Below the pieces are notes generated by a model. The model searched no databases and was not told the DNA's origin. It saw only the letters and a program-made list of their open reading frames with translations. A stretch of 64,000 bases of DNA from Amoebidium appalachense (Eukaryota > Ichthyosporea): contig CAVNZM010000012.1 in NCBI GenBank assembly GCA_963693365.1, positions 8,742,001-8,806,000 of the forward strand, in the 5' to 3' direction. The position numbers and the translations under genes are program-made. This document shows positions 42,693 to 61,700 of the stretch, piece by piece (within the stretch, counting starts at the first letter, position 1; every line of letters starts with the position of its first letter).

Positions 42693-44172
42693 AGCGTCTT
42701 AACCTCACTAGAAGGTATGAGAGACCATTATAGTATCTTGAATAAAACAAGTCCACCCGTACGTATTCCTTGGTATTATGTCGCAATCAGAGAGGCTTGT
42801 GATTTCTTTGCAGGTCTGATCCATCATCCCCACCCCCTCCCCCCACCCCTATCTTCCACAGTCTTCTGCCTCCCATCCACCTTCCGAGTCCCCCCCCCCC
42901 CCCTTCTTGCTGAGCCCTGCATGACTTTCACCTCACTACCCACGGCGCCTCAGCCACACTCAACCCTCATAACCATCCGTTGCACTGCAGTAATTACAAT
43001 TAACCAAAAGCGTTTGTGGCTCCCTCACAACCAATTGCAGGCCGTCTGACTCTGCACGTGCTGTTAAAGCGGGCACAGGTACCAGTGCACATTATGAGGG
43101 CAGGATGGCATTGGATTGGCCCAGGGTGTAATGCACAGATCATCGGTTCATTTAGTGTGACCCAGATAGCATTTGCATCTTCCCCCCCCCCCCCCCCCCC
43201 CCTCCCCTACCACCACCACCACCGGGGCGATAAATGCGCCCAAACCCCGATCCAACTGTCCTTGTTGCCCTTATCGCCGCTTATGCTAAATTTGGTTAAA
43301 TGCGGCCATGTAATCATTAGTAACCTTTTCTATCGTAAGACCTACGATTGGAATTCAGGAACAACAGCGTACTCTTACAAAGCGAGCTCGACGGTGCATG
43401 TGTGTGAAAGTGCGTGTTTGTGTGCGTGCTTGTATATACGTGTGTGTATGCATGTGCGAATGTGTGCGACATGTATGGTGAGGTGGTGGGGTGCACGTGG
43501 GGTGGTGGGGTGCGTGTGTGCATGCATGCGACAGGTGTGCTTGCAACGGTACGTGCGTGTGTGTGTCTGCGTGCACGTGTGTCTGTGCGTGTGTGTGTGG
43601 GTCAAACATGCGTATCGGATAGCGGTATCGGATGGAATAGTGGCTACTGAAAGACGTGGTGATGCTGTGGTAAAGGTGGTAGCAGCGGGGGAGCGGGGGG
43701 GCGGGGGGGGTGGAGAGAGGGGGAACCCGGTCTTGGCAACCTGTGTTCCTCAGGGGCACAGCTCTTTTTACTGTTTATCTGTCTTTTTTTGAGAACTCCT
43801 AATACTCAAATCCCCCCCCCCCCCCCCCCCCCCGGCCTTTTCTTTAAGCGCTGGGTGGTGGTTGGTGGGCAACCGGGGGAAGGGGAGGGGGGGTGGGGGG
43901 GGGGATAGGGGCACAGCAATGAAAGTGCACACAGTGATTGTGGGTTCATGTGGAACGTGTGTTCATTGGGTGTACACAGCAGCTTTTGGTGAGGCTTAAG
44001 TTAACACAAAACTCAGCTGCATGTGTCCTCGCGACATATTCACATCTTTCATTCATGCATACCGGTCCTTCATACAGGGAAGTACAGGAAAATACGACCC
44101 AAAAACAGTAAAATTACACGAGTATTCACAGCAAACGACAGACAACAACAACATGACTATTCCCCAATCAAA
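41293..44172 (+). repeat. Intergenic DNA dominated by homopolymers
   Basis: T/G junctions at 41414-41462 and 41958-42003, a T-rich tract with C interruptions at 41550-41626, T at 41821-41847, A at 42461-42482, about 51 C at 42552-42602, T at 42659-42691, and C at 43183-43202 and 43812-43833. A GT-rich block lies at 43396-43600. Unique DNA at 42040-42440 and 42700-43180 shows no recognisable gene. Confidence 0.8.
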
Positions 44173-45681
44173 TCACACTTTTATAGTCCATCCAACCCCA
44201 AACCCAACCAGCGTCACTGCCGCCATCCAATAGAAATCGATATCGTAAACATTTGGGGCGTCATGTCCATAATTATTTGCCTGCCACCTATATATAGCCG
44301 CAAATATGCTCCCTCCCACCACACCTACTAGCGTAGGAGCTGCAGTCATCAATAAACCATACAAAGGCCCCATATTTCTACCCCCAAATAAATCAACGAT
44401 AAACGCGGGAGCAAGCGTAGGACCAATATTCACCATAGACATAACGGTAATTATCGCCACAAACCCCACGAAATTTCGGCTGTTAAACAGCGGCGGGAGC
44501 GCAAAAAGACACCCAACCTGCACTATGAGCGAAAACATAAATAAATTTTTCCTCCCGAATTTATCCGAGAGCAAACCGAACCAAATTCGGCTGACGAGGG
44601 AAACCGCCGCCGTTCCCGCCACCACGGCCGCTCCCGCCGTTTGCGATTTTCCAAATTGCAGCTGACACATATCGGATAGTTTTGCACCCATTACAAACAG
44701 GGGCAGACACACAGCCAAAAACATAAAATAAGTGGCCCAGTATGTTTGCGAGCGTAAACATTTCCCGATAGTCCACGTGTGACGTGCAGGAAGCGATGTC
44801 TCCGCGGTATCCTTCCCTTTCGTCGCGTCGTTTTTCTCCCCTTCTAAAACTAACTCTTCCTTGGGTCCCCCCTCCTCGAATTTTCCCTTTCGTCCTTCCA
44901 CATCTTCAGCCTCCACACCTCCCACTGCAACGATGTTTTGTGTATGTGTGTGCATGTTGACTGTGTAACCTTGTGGGGGTGTACGTAGCACAAAGGAACA
45001 CAACACATACATGGCATAGTATATGGACCCTAGCAGGGATAGTGTCCATGGCACCCCCATCCTCGGTATAAGTACCCCCTCGAGCATGGTGAACAACATG
45101 GTTCCCCCGCTAAAACCCGCAACCCCTACGGCTGATATTAACCCCCGCTTATCCGGGTACCACTTTAACAGTGGGCCTATGGGGCATAGGATGATAATTC
45201 CCAAACCTGACCCTGCAAGAACACCATACCCAAAATAGACAAGCGCCATGCTCTTAAAGTAAACCCCTACTGCTGTGACTATATGTCCCAAATAGTTGAC
45301 GGTTCCTCCCGCCAGCAGCCCGAACCGTGGCCCAACCCGATCCACCCATGGCCCGAAAACGCCTGCTGCAACACCGAACATACCCATCGCTATGAACATG
45401 GTCACTGCAGAGGACCCGGGCTGTGCGTTAATGTGTTCCTCTATAGGAATGTTGTACACCGTCCATCCAACATAGGATCCTACACACAGCTGGATGAGGA
45501 TGGCTGCGGGGATCATAAACCAGCGTCGAAAACGAACACCAAGAATGTGTCTCTCTGCATCTTCCTGCTCTTTGCTGCGTGTTTGCGTGGTGGTGGTGAA
45601 GTGCCAGCGTAAAAGCGATAATAAGCGCTGGTCCAAACCCTTGAGGAAAGGGACACTTTCAGATTGACTTTGTGTCTCCAT
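44173..45681 (-). CDS. Major facilitator superfamily transporter, oxalate/formate antiporter-like
   Basis: Intronless frame on the minus strand. The first ATG is at 45681 (METQSQSESVPFLKGL), giving 502 residues; the open frame extends 14 codons upstream but only to a TTG. Twelve hydrophobic segments are split 6+6 around a long charged loop (roughly residues 235-295, rich in Glu/Lys). Diagnostic stretches include WTVYNIP near the first helix, GVFGPWVDRVGPRFGLLAGG (the MFS loop 2-3 region), GSGLGIIILCPIGPLLKWYP, and WFGLLSDKFGRKNLF in the second half. The WYPDKRG loop and the halves' arrangement fit OFA/monocarboxylate-type carriers of the plasma membrane; the substrate cannot be told. It is divergent from the quinone reductase gene, with about 720 bases between start codons. 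Confidence 0.9.
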   Translation of the reverse strand: METQSQSESVPFLKGLDQRLLSLLRWHFTTTTQTRSKEQEDAERHILGVRFRRWFMIPAAILIQLCVGSYVGWTVYNIPIEEHINAQPGSSAVTMFIAMGMFGVAAGVFGPWVDRVGPRFGLLAGGTVNYLGHIVTAVGVYFKSMALVYFGYGVLAGSGLGIIILCPIGPLLKWYPDKRGLISAVGVAGFSGGTMLFTMLEGVLIPRMGVPWTLSLLGSIYYAMYVLCSFVLRTPPQGYTVNMHTHTQNIVAVGGVEAEDVEGRKGKFEEGGPKEELVLEGEKNDATKGKDTAETSLPARHTWTIGKCLRSQTYWATYFMFLAVCLPLFVMGAKLSDMCQLQFGKSQTAGAAVVAGTAAVSLVSRIWFGLLSDKFGRKNLFMFSLIVQVGCLFALPPLFNSRNFVGFVAIITVMSMVNIGPTLAPAFIVDLFGGRNMGPLYGLLMTAAPTLVGVVGGSIFAAIYRWQANNYGHDAPNVYDIDFYWMAAVTLVGFGVGWTIKV

Positions 45682-46399
45682 GTTTTTTGGGGTCGTGTGC
45701 AAGATCTTACTTGCACGACGCAAAAAACGCGTAAAAAATAAAGGCGCAAAATGTTGCTAACAGGTTATTACACTGCCTAACATATAAATAAATAAATAAC
45801 CAACTATCCAACTAAACATCGTGCTGGTAACACAAGAACTTCACGAAAATCCGTGTTCCTTCTTTCGTTTCAGACCGTTTTGCTCAAACGCACATCGTGA
45901 CGTCTCAATATGTGCAACATTTGAACAAAGAACAGTGCATGATCTATAGGCAAAACAAATATATCTTTAAAAATACAGCTGTTTAGATAAGATATGTTTG
46001 GTATCTACACCAATCAGATGGGCTTATGTTTGCGCATATTATGGTGGTTGTTTTTGACCGTTGCGGCCGCAGCACAAAAATGCAGACATCCCACTCGTCT
46101 CTCAAAGTTTTCTTCGTTTCGCAGCTGTTAGTTATTTTCAAAATCCCACTTGGTCACAACATTCATTATCAGTTAGCTGGTATGCATAAGCACTTACACG
46201 AGCAATTCTGCGCTCAAACTCACAGGCACACACACTAGCCACAAACAAGATTTACCACAGATCCACATATCCCATCCCCCCCCCCCCCCCCCCCCCCCCT
46301 CTCCCCTTACCCCAAACCAAACAACCAACCACCACCACCAACCACAACACTTCAGCAACCCCCTACGGCCGTCTCCCCTTTGCTAAACATCCAAGCACA
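45682..46399. promoter_or_regulatory. Shared upstream region of two divergent genes
   Basis: Lies between the start codons of the MFS transporter (-) and the quinone reductase (+), so it should hold both promoters. It includes a C tract at 46278-46299 close to the plus-strand gene and an AT-rich stretch near 45775-45810. No specific site can be named. Confidence 0.45.
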
Positions 46400-52143
<5,744 letters not shown>

Positions 52144-52303
52144 TCGGGACAAAATAAGAAAGGGGTGGGGCGGGGCGGGGCGGGGCGGGGGGGGGGGGGG
52201 GGGGGGGGGGTGGAGGAGGCTTGCGCGTGCTGTTCCCGTGGTTTAGTGGTTTATGTGTGCACCAACTGTTATACATATCTATGTGGAGACTTGTCGAGTG
52301 GGA

Positions 52304-52387
<84 letters not shown>

Positions 52388-53220
52388 ACACACACATACA
52401 TATATATAGGTATAATTGTAGCAACGAGAGTCTCCTACTGTTTACTAAGCGAACATTTGTGTTTACTACTTTTTTCTTGTCCCTGCTTTTTTGTAACCGT
52501 CTTTCTTATCCACATTGGTACCCACACCGGGCTGGGTGTGATTTTTTTTGGAAACGTGCTCACACACAGCGTGTGACTCAGTACGCCCGCATGTGCGCAC
52601 ACACACACCACACACATACCAGAGGGTGAGCACGTGAAAGGGGGGAGGGGGGGGGGGGGGGGGATACTGCCTCCGCTGCTGGGTGTCTTACGGGAAAAAA
52701 TTTGATTTTCTTCTCTCCACAATATTTCATATTTTTATACATGTATTATTATTATTACTACTACGATTATTATTATTATTTGCAGCATATGAAACGAGAA
52801 TGAATTGGTGTCTACATGAAAAGCTGTGCATGTACAGGGGGTGACTGAAATAAAGATCATGTGTGTTTTGGAAACAGGGTCTAAACAGGTACCAAAGCTT
52901 CTTATTCTTTAAATTATGTACCGGGGTCGGTAGGGTCTATTATGTTACTATTTGGAAGAAAAAATAGCGCTATGTATTTTGATTTTGGTTCTAAAGTATC
53001 TTAATACCAGTCACCCGCCTGTACATTCCACACAATGTTCTCATTTGGCCCTGTGCACGGTCATTGGCTGTATGTCATGTGTGTGCGTAATGTACATGTA
53101 TGGCCGGGGGCAATGTGCATGGTGAGCATGTGTGCTTGCCATTGCACATGTGTTATACCAATTGCGACCTTAATAGAAAGCAAAAACATTTGTATAATGC
53201 GCAAACAAGGTGCGGTGGCA
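52144..53220 (+). other. Downstream flank of the quinone reductase gene
   Basis: A G tract lies at 52188-52210 (preceded by GGGGC repeats), (CA)n at 52307-52381, and G at 52640-52663. A short trinucleotide ATT array lies at 52745-52781. AATAAA occurs at 52849-52854, but 700 bases from the stop codon. No gene recognised. Confidence 0.6.
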
Positions 53221-53224
53221 TCTC

Positions 53225-53880
53225 CCCCCCCCCCCCCCCCCCTCCCCCCCTCCCCCCCGCCTCCTCCTCCCCCCCCCCCCCCCCCCCCCCCCCCCCGTTT
53301 CTTTCCCGCCGCATTTCCGAAGACTGACGGCTGGATTACACCCTGTATTTGTAGTGATGTTGTGGCTCCCCCCCAACCTTTAAGGCACTTTTTTCCCTCG
53401 TTAAACACATTTCCTGAAAGCTGCCGTCAAAAGCTTTCCAGGCAACGTAACAAGACTAGCCTTTTATGGTTAACCACCTGCCAAATAAGGCATGTAAAAA
53501 ACACGCAAAGGTCTTGATTGTGGTTGATTGAGGAACGTTGGTCACGATCCCCCCCCCCCCCCCCCCCCCCCCACTCTCTCCCCCTCCCCCCTCCGCCTTC
53601 CCCCCCCCCCCCCCCCCCCCCGTTTCTTTCCCGCCGCATTTCCGAAGACTGACGGCCGGATTACACCCTGAATTTGTAGTGATGTTGTGGCTCCCCCCCC
53701 AACCTTTAAGGCACTTTTTTCCCTCGATAAACACATTTCCTGAAAGCTGCCGTCAAAAGCTTTCCAGGCAACGTAACAAGACTAGCCTTTTATGGTTAAC
53801 CACCTGCCAAATAAGGCATGTAAAAAACACGCAAAGGTCTTGATTGTGGTTGATTGAGGAACGTTGGTCACGGTCCCCCC
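53225..53880 (+). repeat. Two-copy tandem repeat, period 325 bp
   Basis: A segment of about 250 bases beginning GTTTCTTTCCCGCCGCATTT at 53297 recurs at 53622 almost unchanged (including TGATGTTGTGGCTCCCCCCC and the GGTTGATTGAGGAACGTTGG end). The copies are separated by variable C tracts. Differences are a handful of substitutions, so the duplication is recent. Confidence 0.9.
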
Positions 53881-54940
<1,060 letters not shown>

Positions 54941-57900
54941 TTTCCCCCCTGGTAGTAAAGTATCCAAACAGTGATTGAACCTCCGAAGCCTCGTTACGAG
55001 TCCCGGCGTGGCATAGACTCTTGAAGGAACCCAGATGTCTTCAAGTGATTATGGCGCTTTGGTAAAGACGAGAATATTAATAAACTTCCCCACACAGACT
55101 CGAATATTTTCATTGCATACATATGACTGCGCGTGGGCATCGGTCTGACCCCAGTGTCGGGCACGGTATGGTGCTGTACATCGGCGGGGACATGGGGAGG
55201 GGTAATACAGTAATGGTGCACGTGGCGTGGTGTGGCGTGTGTGGTTACCGTATTTGGGTGTGGTTACCCTGTGGCATGGTGTGTGGTACTTAGTCATAAG
55301 TTCATTATTGCCAAGAGGTGACTCATGATCATGTTCTTTTTTTTTTTGTTCTTTGTTTTTTGTTCAAAGCATGCATGCATATGTATTGTTCCTACAGGTA
55401 GGAGTGGTCGGCTTACAGATTCAGCATGAGTCAACATGCACACAGCGTGGCGGATGTTGGGAGAAATAACATAATGTTCCTCACAATGCTAATACCATGT
55501 CTTTTTTTTTTTTTTTACCTAAGTAACTACAAAAAAAATAAATAACGCCACAAAGTTAAATGTATGTTTTGTGCACGTGGGAGTGACCGAAAGAGATGGT
55601 GACGGTCTAACACGTACTGACCGTGTTGCCGCACGTGCGACGTTATACGTGTTGCCGCACGTGCGACGTTATACATCTACTGTCCCTTTTGCAAAAAAAA
55701 AGAAGGAAAAAAAAAAAAAAAAAAAAAAAGAGGAGACACCGCCTCAGTAGGTGGTAGGGTGACGGTTGTCACTTGCCTCTTGTTTATTTTTCCTGCGATC
55801 ATGATCGCGTGCTCAAGATCGAGCGACAGGCGAATAATGCATATTTTCCCCGCCAAAATTTGCCAAACTTTGACAAAAAGTGTCACACTGACTGCTGATT
55901 GGTTCACTAAAAAACTTGGATGAGTCACGAATCCACCCCTGGAGGGCCTGGAGGCTGAGGCAAGACTCTAGTAGTGAGGTTTATGTAGAATCCCAAATTC
56001 ATATAAATTAATATCAATTACAGATGTACGCAACGGCATGTTTATCTGCAGTAGAATATTTATACCATGATTTATGGAGGCATATTGAACTGCTTTCATG
56101 ATTCGTATATGCTGCAAATTAACCGACGAATCGTGTGCGTGCTCTGTATGCGTTGACCCATGGCCAAATATTGGCCACCTGACCTTGGCCTGCATGCACT
56201 ACACCGCCCAGCCCACCCAGAGGTATGTTCCTAATGCTGGAGTTAGATTTTATTATTCCTTTTTATTCTTTTTGCACCAAGCGCCCTAATACAGCCGTGC
56301 ACAAGACCTATGCTGTGTGCCAAGCTTTTTACTTCGCTCCAAGCTGGCTCTGGAAGATTCGGTTTAGCCTACCAATCAATATGCGTTGTCAATTTTCAAT
56401 TTGAAAACGGGCCAATAAGCCAGTAAACTTGAGAAAGCATCAGGGTGTGAAAGTTGCGTTCCTTCGATGATGACACCGGACACTTTGGTCACAAAGTTTG
56501 CATTGACTCCAAAAGAACAACCAAACAATCTAAGGGGCATCATTCTTATAAACCGTCGCCTACTATATAAAACTCACGAAGTAAATCAGTGGACCTAACC
56601 TGAAAAACAGGGGATCACGTATTGGGATTTTGGGGGCGATCATTTTCAAGTACCGGCGTACAGTCTACGGTACAGATATGATGGTCCATGGCACGAGTAC
56701 ACGCAGGGCTGGAAAACGGCATACCCTGTCACTCAGTGAGTCAGCTACGGTAGGTAGCGCTAGCAGCCACTGCTGCCAGCCATGATGTATGTGGCATTAG
56801 GGATGGAGCACACCAATCTCAGGCAAACAACACAAATGGCTTCAAAATGCTTGCATATAGCATGCATATATGCTTACTGACCGTGGCATATATCCTCGGA
56901 GGCAACAGCTCAAGTTTGCTGTGCACATGAGGCATGTTGCGGCGCGGCGGCCGCATGCATATATGCACAGTACACATGATGTCGACAAGCCGGCGACCGG
57001 AACCCGCGATTGATCGCGATCGCGATATCGCAGTATAATAATATTAATCGATATCGCAATATAATAATATTAATCGCGATCGGGATTCGATGACAGGCTC
57101 GTGATCAGCAGCTATATGATGTAGCGAAGCACATGGCGCTTATAAATCTACCCAAATAGCCACCCACTATAAAAACTAGGCTGTGCACTTGGTTTTTGGT
57201 ATCATTATATTATATTTCCTTGGCCAAACTGGCACCTGTGCCGTGACAGTGTAGCTCCGCTGTGAGCCGCCAGCCTGCAGCTGGCGCCATACTCGGACGC
57301 ACGTCATCACCGCCGCGTGACATTCCGGGGCCGGCGTTGGATACGTGCGCGTCCGCTACAAAAAAGTAAGCAGCATGCGCTCACAACCAAAAACAATTTC
57401 CCGGTATTTGTACAATCTTTCATAGAGATTCAAGATTCAGGATCGTTTTTATGAAATCAATATTGCTGTTATATCATAAAAAATACATTTGGTACCCCAT
57501 TACTCATAATTTTTTCAGCAGCTTCGGAACGCACCGAGGAATCACGCATGCATGATCGACCGGTCGCGTGTGAACAGACAGGCTATTGTAGACTGAGGGT
57601 GTGAGAGGGGAAAATGCCCTAGGGAAAACGTGTTTACTTTTCACGGTGTTCGCCTTGTAAACAAAGCTTAGTCTGCGTGAGTGTTGCAATAAGGTACTGC
57701 TAATATTAGCTTTCAACAAATCATCTCTCCATTTTTACCCCCTCCTGCCTTTTGGCCGCGGGGCATTTTTTCCAGTTCTGGGTGGCAACCTTAGAGCCGC
57801 TTTTCCGCGAGGGAGTTAACATTACACAAGAACACGTGTTTGGAAGGTAGTTCTGCTTTGTTGGGGCATGTGTCTTTTTTTCTTAGGCCTCGTCTAGAGT

Positions 57901-58080
57901 TGAAAGTACGCAGATAATCTTTTTGCAGCCTTTTTATTTCGACGAGGAGAGGGAGAGAGAGAGAGAGGGAGAGAGAGTCAGACCACCGGCACCGTGGGTG
58001 CCTGCGTCTGTGTACAGGTAAGAAGTACGTGCGTGAGTGCGTGCGTCGTGCGTGCGTGCGTGCGCGTTTACGTGTGCCCG
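54941..58080. other. Long stretch of ordinary-complexity noncoding DNA
   Basis: About 3 kb with few homopolymers and no convincing coding frame. Notable items: a 26-bp exact tandem duplication at 55622-55673 (CGTGTTGCCGCACGTGCGAC start), an A tract at 55708-55728, TGCATGCATATATGC palindromes near 56860-56970, and a palindromic block at 57005-57085. A GTAAGA donor-like site after CTGTGTACAG at 58017-58022 could end a noncoding 5' exon, but this is weak. Confidence 0.5.
57001..57086. repeat. Palindromic GATCGCGATC / AATATTAATCG repeat block
   Basis: A unit ATATCGCARTATAATAATAT plus TAATCG (26 bp) occurs twice in tandem. It is bounded on each side by GATCGCGATC-type palindromes, so much of the block is self-complementary. 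Confidence 0.75.
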
Positions 58081-58155
<75 letters not shown>

Positions 58156-58203
58156 ATGTAGGCGTGCCTAAGTGTGAATGTAGGTGCCGAAACATGTTTA
58201 GTG

Positions 58204-58238
<35 letters not shown>

Positions 58239-58468
58239 GCACTCCCGCCTTCTTTCTTTCGGTGAGTTCTGTGCGTGCTTGGAATTCTGTCCTTTTCGTC
58301 CCTTTTCAACGTGGCTTGTGAAACTTCTAGATTAATTATCAAACATGTGTACCGCCCTGTACGTGATTATGTCTATGTACGGGCACGTCTGTGCTCTTCC
58401 TTTTGGATGTGTGTGTATGTCCAATGGGCGTGTTTGTGTTGTGTGTTTCTGCGTGTGTGTGTATGTGT

Positions 58469-58499
<31 letters not shown>

Positions 58500-59077
58500 G
58501 AGGGGGGGGGGGGTTGGCGTGTGTGCATGTTTGCGCGTGTGCGTGTGTGTGTTTATGTGTGCTTGTGCATGTGTGTTTTTGCGTGTGTTTGTGTGTGCCT
58601 GTGCGCATATGTTCGCACTGTGGGAGTATTTGTGTGGTGCGCTGCACGTGTGTTTGTGCGCTTTCTTGGCTTTTGGTGATGACTACTCTGTAACCTGTGA
58701 ATAAATGCTATTTGATGGCGGGAGTGCCGATTGAGTTTCGAGTAAGTTGTTGCTGGGATACACGTAAGAACCACTCACTGTGAACATGTGTTTAGTCGTC
58801 GTTTCGACATGTTCCATGTTGGTGTGTCCTGTCTGTGTGGAGGTGTGTAGGGTTTGTCGGCTTACCGAGCATGCTTCTCCTGCACTTAAATGGTATCGTG
58901 CCTGTGTGCTCTGCACGTGTGTGTGTGTGTGTGCCACTTCAACCTGTTTCACACTCCCAACCTCGTGATTTATCATGTGTGGTCAGTAGAAATTTAAGTG
59001 CCTTCCTTAGGGGATGTACGCATATACGCGTACCCCCCCCCCCCTCCCCCCCGTCTCCCCCCATCTCGCGCAGTGTG

Positions 59078-59173
<96 letters not shown>

Positions 59174-59508
59174 TGTGTGTGTGTGTGTGTGTGTGTGCGA
59201 GCTCGTGGTACGAGTGTGCATGTATGCAGGTGTTTGTGTGTGTGCGTGTGACGTATTGGTGTGTGCATGTATGTGTGCAACTAGCACGTGTGTACCTGCA
59301 TGTGTGCAAGGGTGCCCCATGCAGGTTTTTTTGTATGCGTAGGTGTGTGAGTGCTTCGTGGAGGGTGTACACGTTCATTTTTTTTGAATTAAAACAAATT
59401 TGCTGCAGCAGCGCGCAGGTATTGCCTGTTGGAGCATGTTTTGTCCGTCGTGCACTTGTTTTTTATATATGAAGTTGTCATCTCAGTATGCAGCTGGTGT
59501 TTCTGATT

Positions 59509-59536
<28 letters not shown>
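58081..59536 (+). repeat. GT arrays, T tract and a TGCG tetranucleotide array
   Basis: (GT)n at 58085-58154, a T tract at 58205-58236, GT then G tracts at 58456-58515, and a near-perfect TGCG tetranucleotide array at about 59075-59174 running into (GT)n. Open frames in the array read as Cys-Val-Arg-Ala repeats. A C tract of about 27 bases precedes the 451-bp repeat. Confidence 0.9.
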
Positions 59537-59539
<3 letters not shown>

Positions 59540-60889
59540 CTTCTTTCAGAGGTGTCCTTTCAGGACAGACCACTGTGTGGAGACATCTTTACTTCCATGC
59601 AACCGGGCATGGTTGCTCTGTGTCGTGCATCTGTAAGCACATACGCGTTTGTCGCTGCACTGCAGTAGTTTGCACACACATCTTCACCGTTTTGCTCACC
59701 TTGCTTGCATAAGCAACCCTGCTCGTCTTTGATCAAGACGGGTTGACCCACCCAAGTTCAGTTGATGCTGCTGTCTGAGTTGGAGCGTCGTATATACGCG
59801 GGCTAAGGGGTCGAAACTCAGACGCAATTGATGACTTGGGCCCTCCCTGAGGATGGGCTCTGCTTATGACGCATACTGTGCGCATGGCTGATGCTGCATA
59901 CTTGAATGTTTGCCTTTGCATGTGTCCTGCATCATGCTTCTCATCGTCTATGCGTACTTCGTACTGTGTTCCGCATTCAAACCCCCCTGTCTTCTTTCAG
60001 AGGTGTCCTTTCAGGACAGACCACTGTGTGGAGACATCTTTACTTCCATGCAACCGGGCATGGTTGCTCTGTGTCGTGCATCTGTAAGCACATACGCGTT
60101 TGTCGCTGCACTGCATTAGTTTGCACACACATCTTCACCGTTTTGCTCACCTTGCTTGCATAAGCAACCCTGCTCGTCTTTGATCAAGACGGGTTGACCC
60201 ACCCAAGTTCAGTTGATGCTGCTGTCTGAGTTGGAGCGTCGTATATACGCGGGCTAAGGGGTCGAAACTCAGACGCAATTGATGACTTGGGCCCTCCCTG
60301 AGGATGGGCTCTGCTTATGACGCATACTGTGCGCATGGCTGATGCTGCATACTTGAATGTTTGCCTTTGCATGTGTCCTGCATCATGCTTCTCATCGTCT
60401 ATGCGTACTTCGTACTGTGTTCCGCATTCAAACCCCCCTGTCTTCTTTCAGAGGTGTCCTTTCAGGACAGACCACTGTGTGGAGACATCTTTACTTCCAT
60501 GCAACCGGGCATGGTTGCTCTGTGTCGTGCATCTGTAAGCACATACGCGTTTGTCGCTGCACTGCATTAGTTTGCACACACATCTTCACCGTTTTGCTCA
60601 CCTTGCTTGCATAAGCAACCCTGCTCGTCTTTGATCAAGACGGGTTGACCCACCCAAGTTCAGTTGATGCTGCTGTCTGAGTTGGAGCGTCGTATATACG
60701 CGGGCTAAGGGGTCGAAACTCAGACGCAATTGATGACTTGGGCCCTCCCTGAGGATGGGCTCTGCTTATGACGCATACTGTGCGCATGGCTGATGCTGCA
60801 TACTTGAATGTTTGCCTTTGCATGTGTCCTGCATCATGCTTCTCATCGTCTATGCGTACTTCGTACTGTGTTCCGCATTCAAACCCCCC
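59537..60889 (+). repeat. 451-bp unit in three tandem copies, each with an exon-like cassette
   Basis: Units start at 59537, 59988 and 60439 and are virtually identical, for example GCAGTAG against GCATTAG in copy 1 versus 2/3. Each begins with a pyrimidine-rich acceptor (CTGTCTTCTTTCAG), followed by an 83-base segment (59550-59632, 60001-60083, 60452-60534) ending at a good donor (TCT then GTAAGC). One frame of the segment is open and reads VSFQDRPLCGDIFTSMQPGM and onward. The protein family is not recognised. The C tract before the acceptor is about 27 C in copy 1, six in copies 2 and 3, and expands again after copy 3. Confidence 0.9.
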
Positions 60890-61700
60890 CCCCCCCCCCC
60901 CAAAAAAAAAAAAAACAAAAAAAAAGAAACAAAAAACAAAAAACAAAACAAAACAAAACAAAAAAAAATCTTACTCAACCGAGCCCACTGCTCCCTCAGT
61001 TGCATTTTTTTGTTTGTGGTATGTTTTCTGTTGTCAATATGTACAGCGTTCTGCGTGTTGCAGTTTACAAACCCCCCCCCCCCCCCCCCCCCTCCCCGGG
61101 CGCGTGCCAAAAAAAAAAGAGAAAAAAAGCCAACACACCCACACACACACAAAGCGTATTGTGCATGTCGATTTTCGTATCTTATAAAAGAGTTGCTTTT
61201 TGGGGGATATGCTCTCTTCTACCTCTACCTCTCTTCTCTCTCTCTTCTCCACTCCATATGTGCACTGTACTTTTGTGGGGTGCTTGTTGAAGCCAGGCCT
61301 ACACTCGGCTGATGTGGTTTTTTCTTTTTTCTTTTGTTTGTTTGGTTGGTTTTCTCTACCACCTTATACCCCCGTTTTTCTTTTTCTTTTCTTTTTTTTT
61401 TCTTTGGCTCATAACAACTCTGATTCCTGTCGAAAGAAAACAAAAGCTTTACGGTAGTTTCGAAACCCAGAACATTTTTTTTGTTGGGGTGAAGATATAG
61501 GAGCTCTTCCGGTGATTGGCTCTGCCTAAGTACCACTTGCCTGCCCGTTTCTTTTCCTGTCTTTTGGTCGTATATTTTTCTTCGGGTACAGCGTTCTACC
61601 TTGCTGTATAACCCCCCCCCCCCCCCGCCCGCCCCCCCCCCCCCCCGGGGTCTTGCCCACATTTCTTGCTTGCAACTTGAATGGACTGAAGGTTGAGTGC
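60884..61700 (+). repeat. C/A junctions and A-, T- and C-rich tracts
   Basis: C to A junction at 60885-60914 followed by an A-rich stretch to 60968, C to A again at 61072-61118, T-rich DNA at 61318-61402, and C tracts at 61612-61646. No gene recognised. Confidence 0.85.

Noticed and set aside
44173-45723. Start of the MFS gene at 45723
   Set aside because: The codon there is TTG; the first ATG (45681) is the credible eukaryotic start.
54980-55025. Possible tRNA-like T-arm (GTTACGAGTCCCGG)
   Set aside because: Flanking stems do not pair and no D-arm or anticodon arm is found.
59073-59175. CRISPR-like regular repeat
   Set aside because: A four-base tandem array without spacers; no CRISPR array or cas gene exists in the window.
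59014-59472. Frames with Arg-Ala-Cys-Val repeats resembling a repeat protein
   Set aside because: Translation of the TGCG tetranucleotide array.
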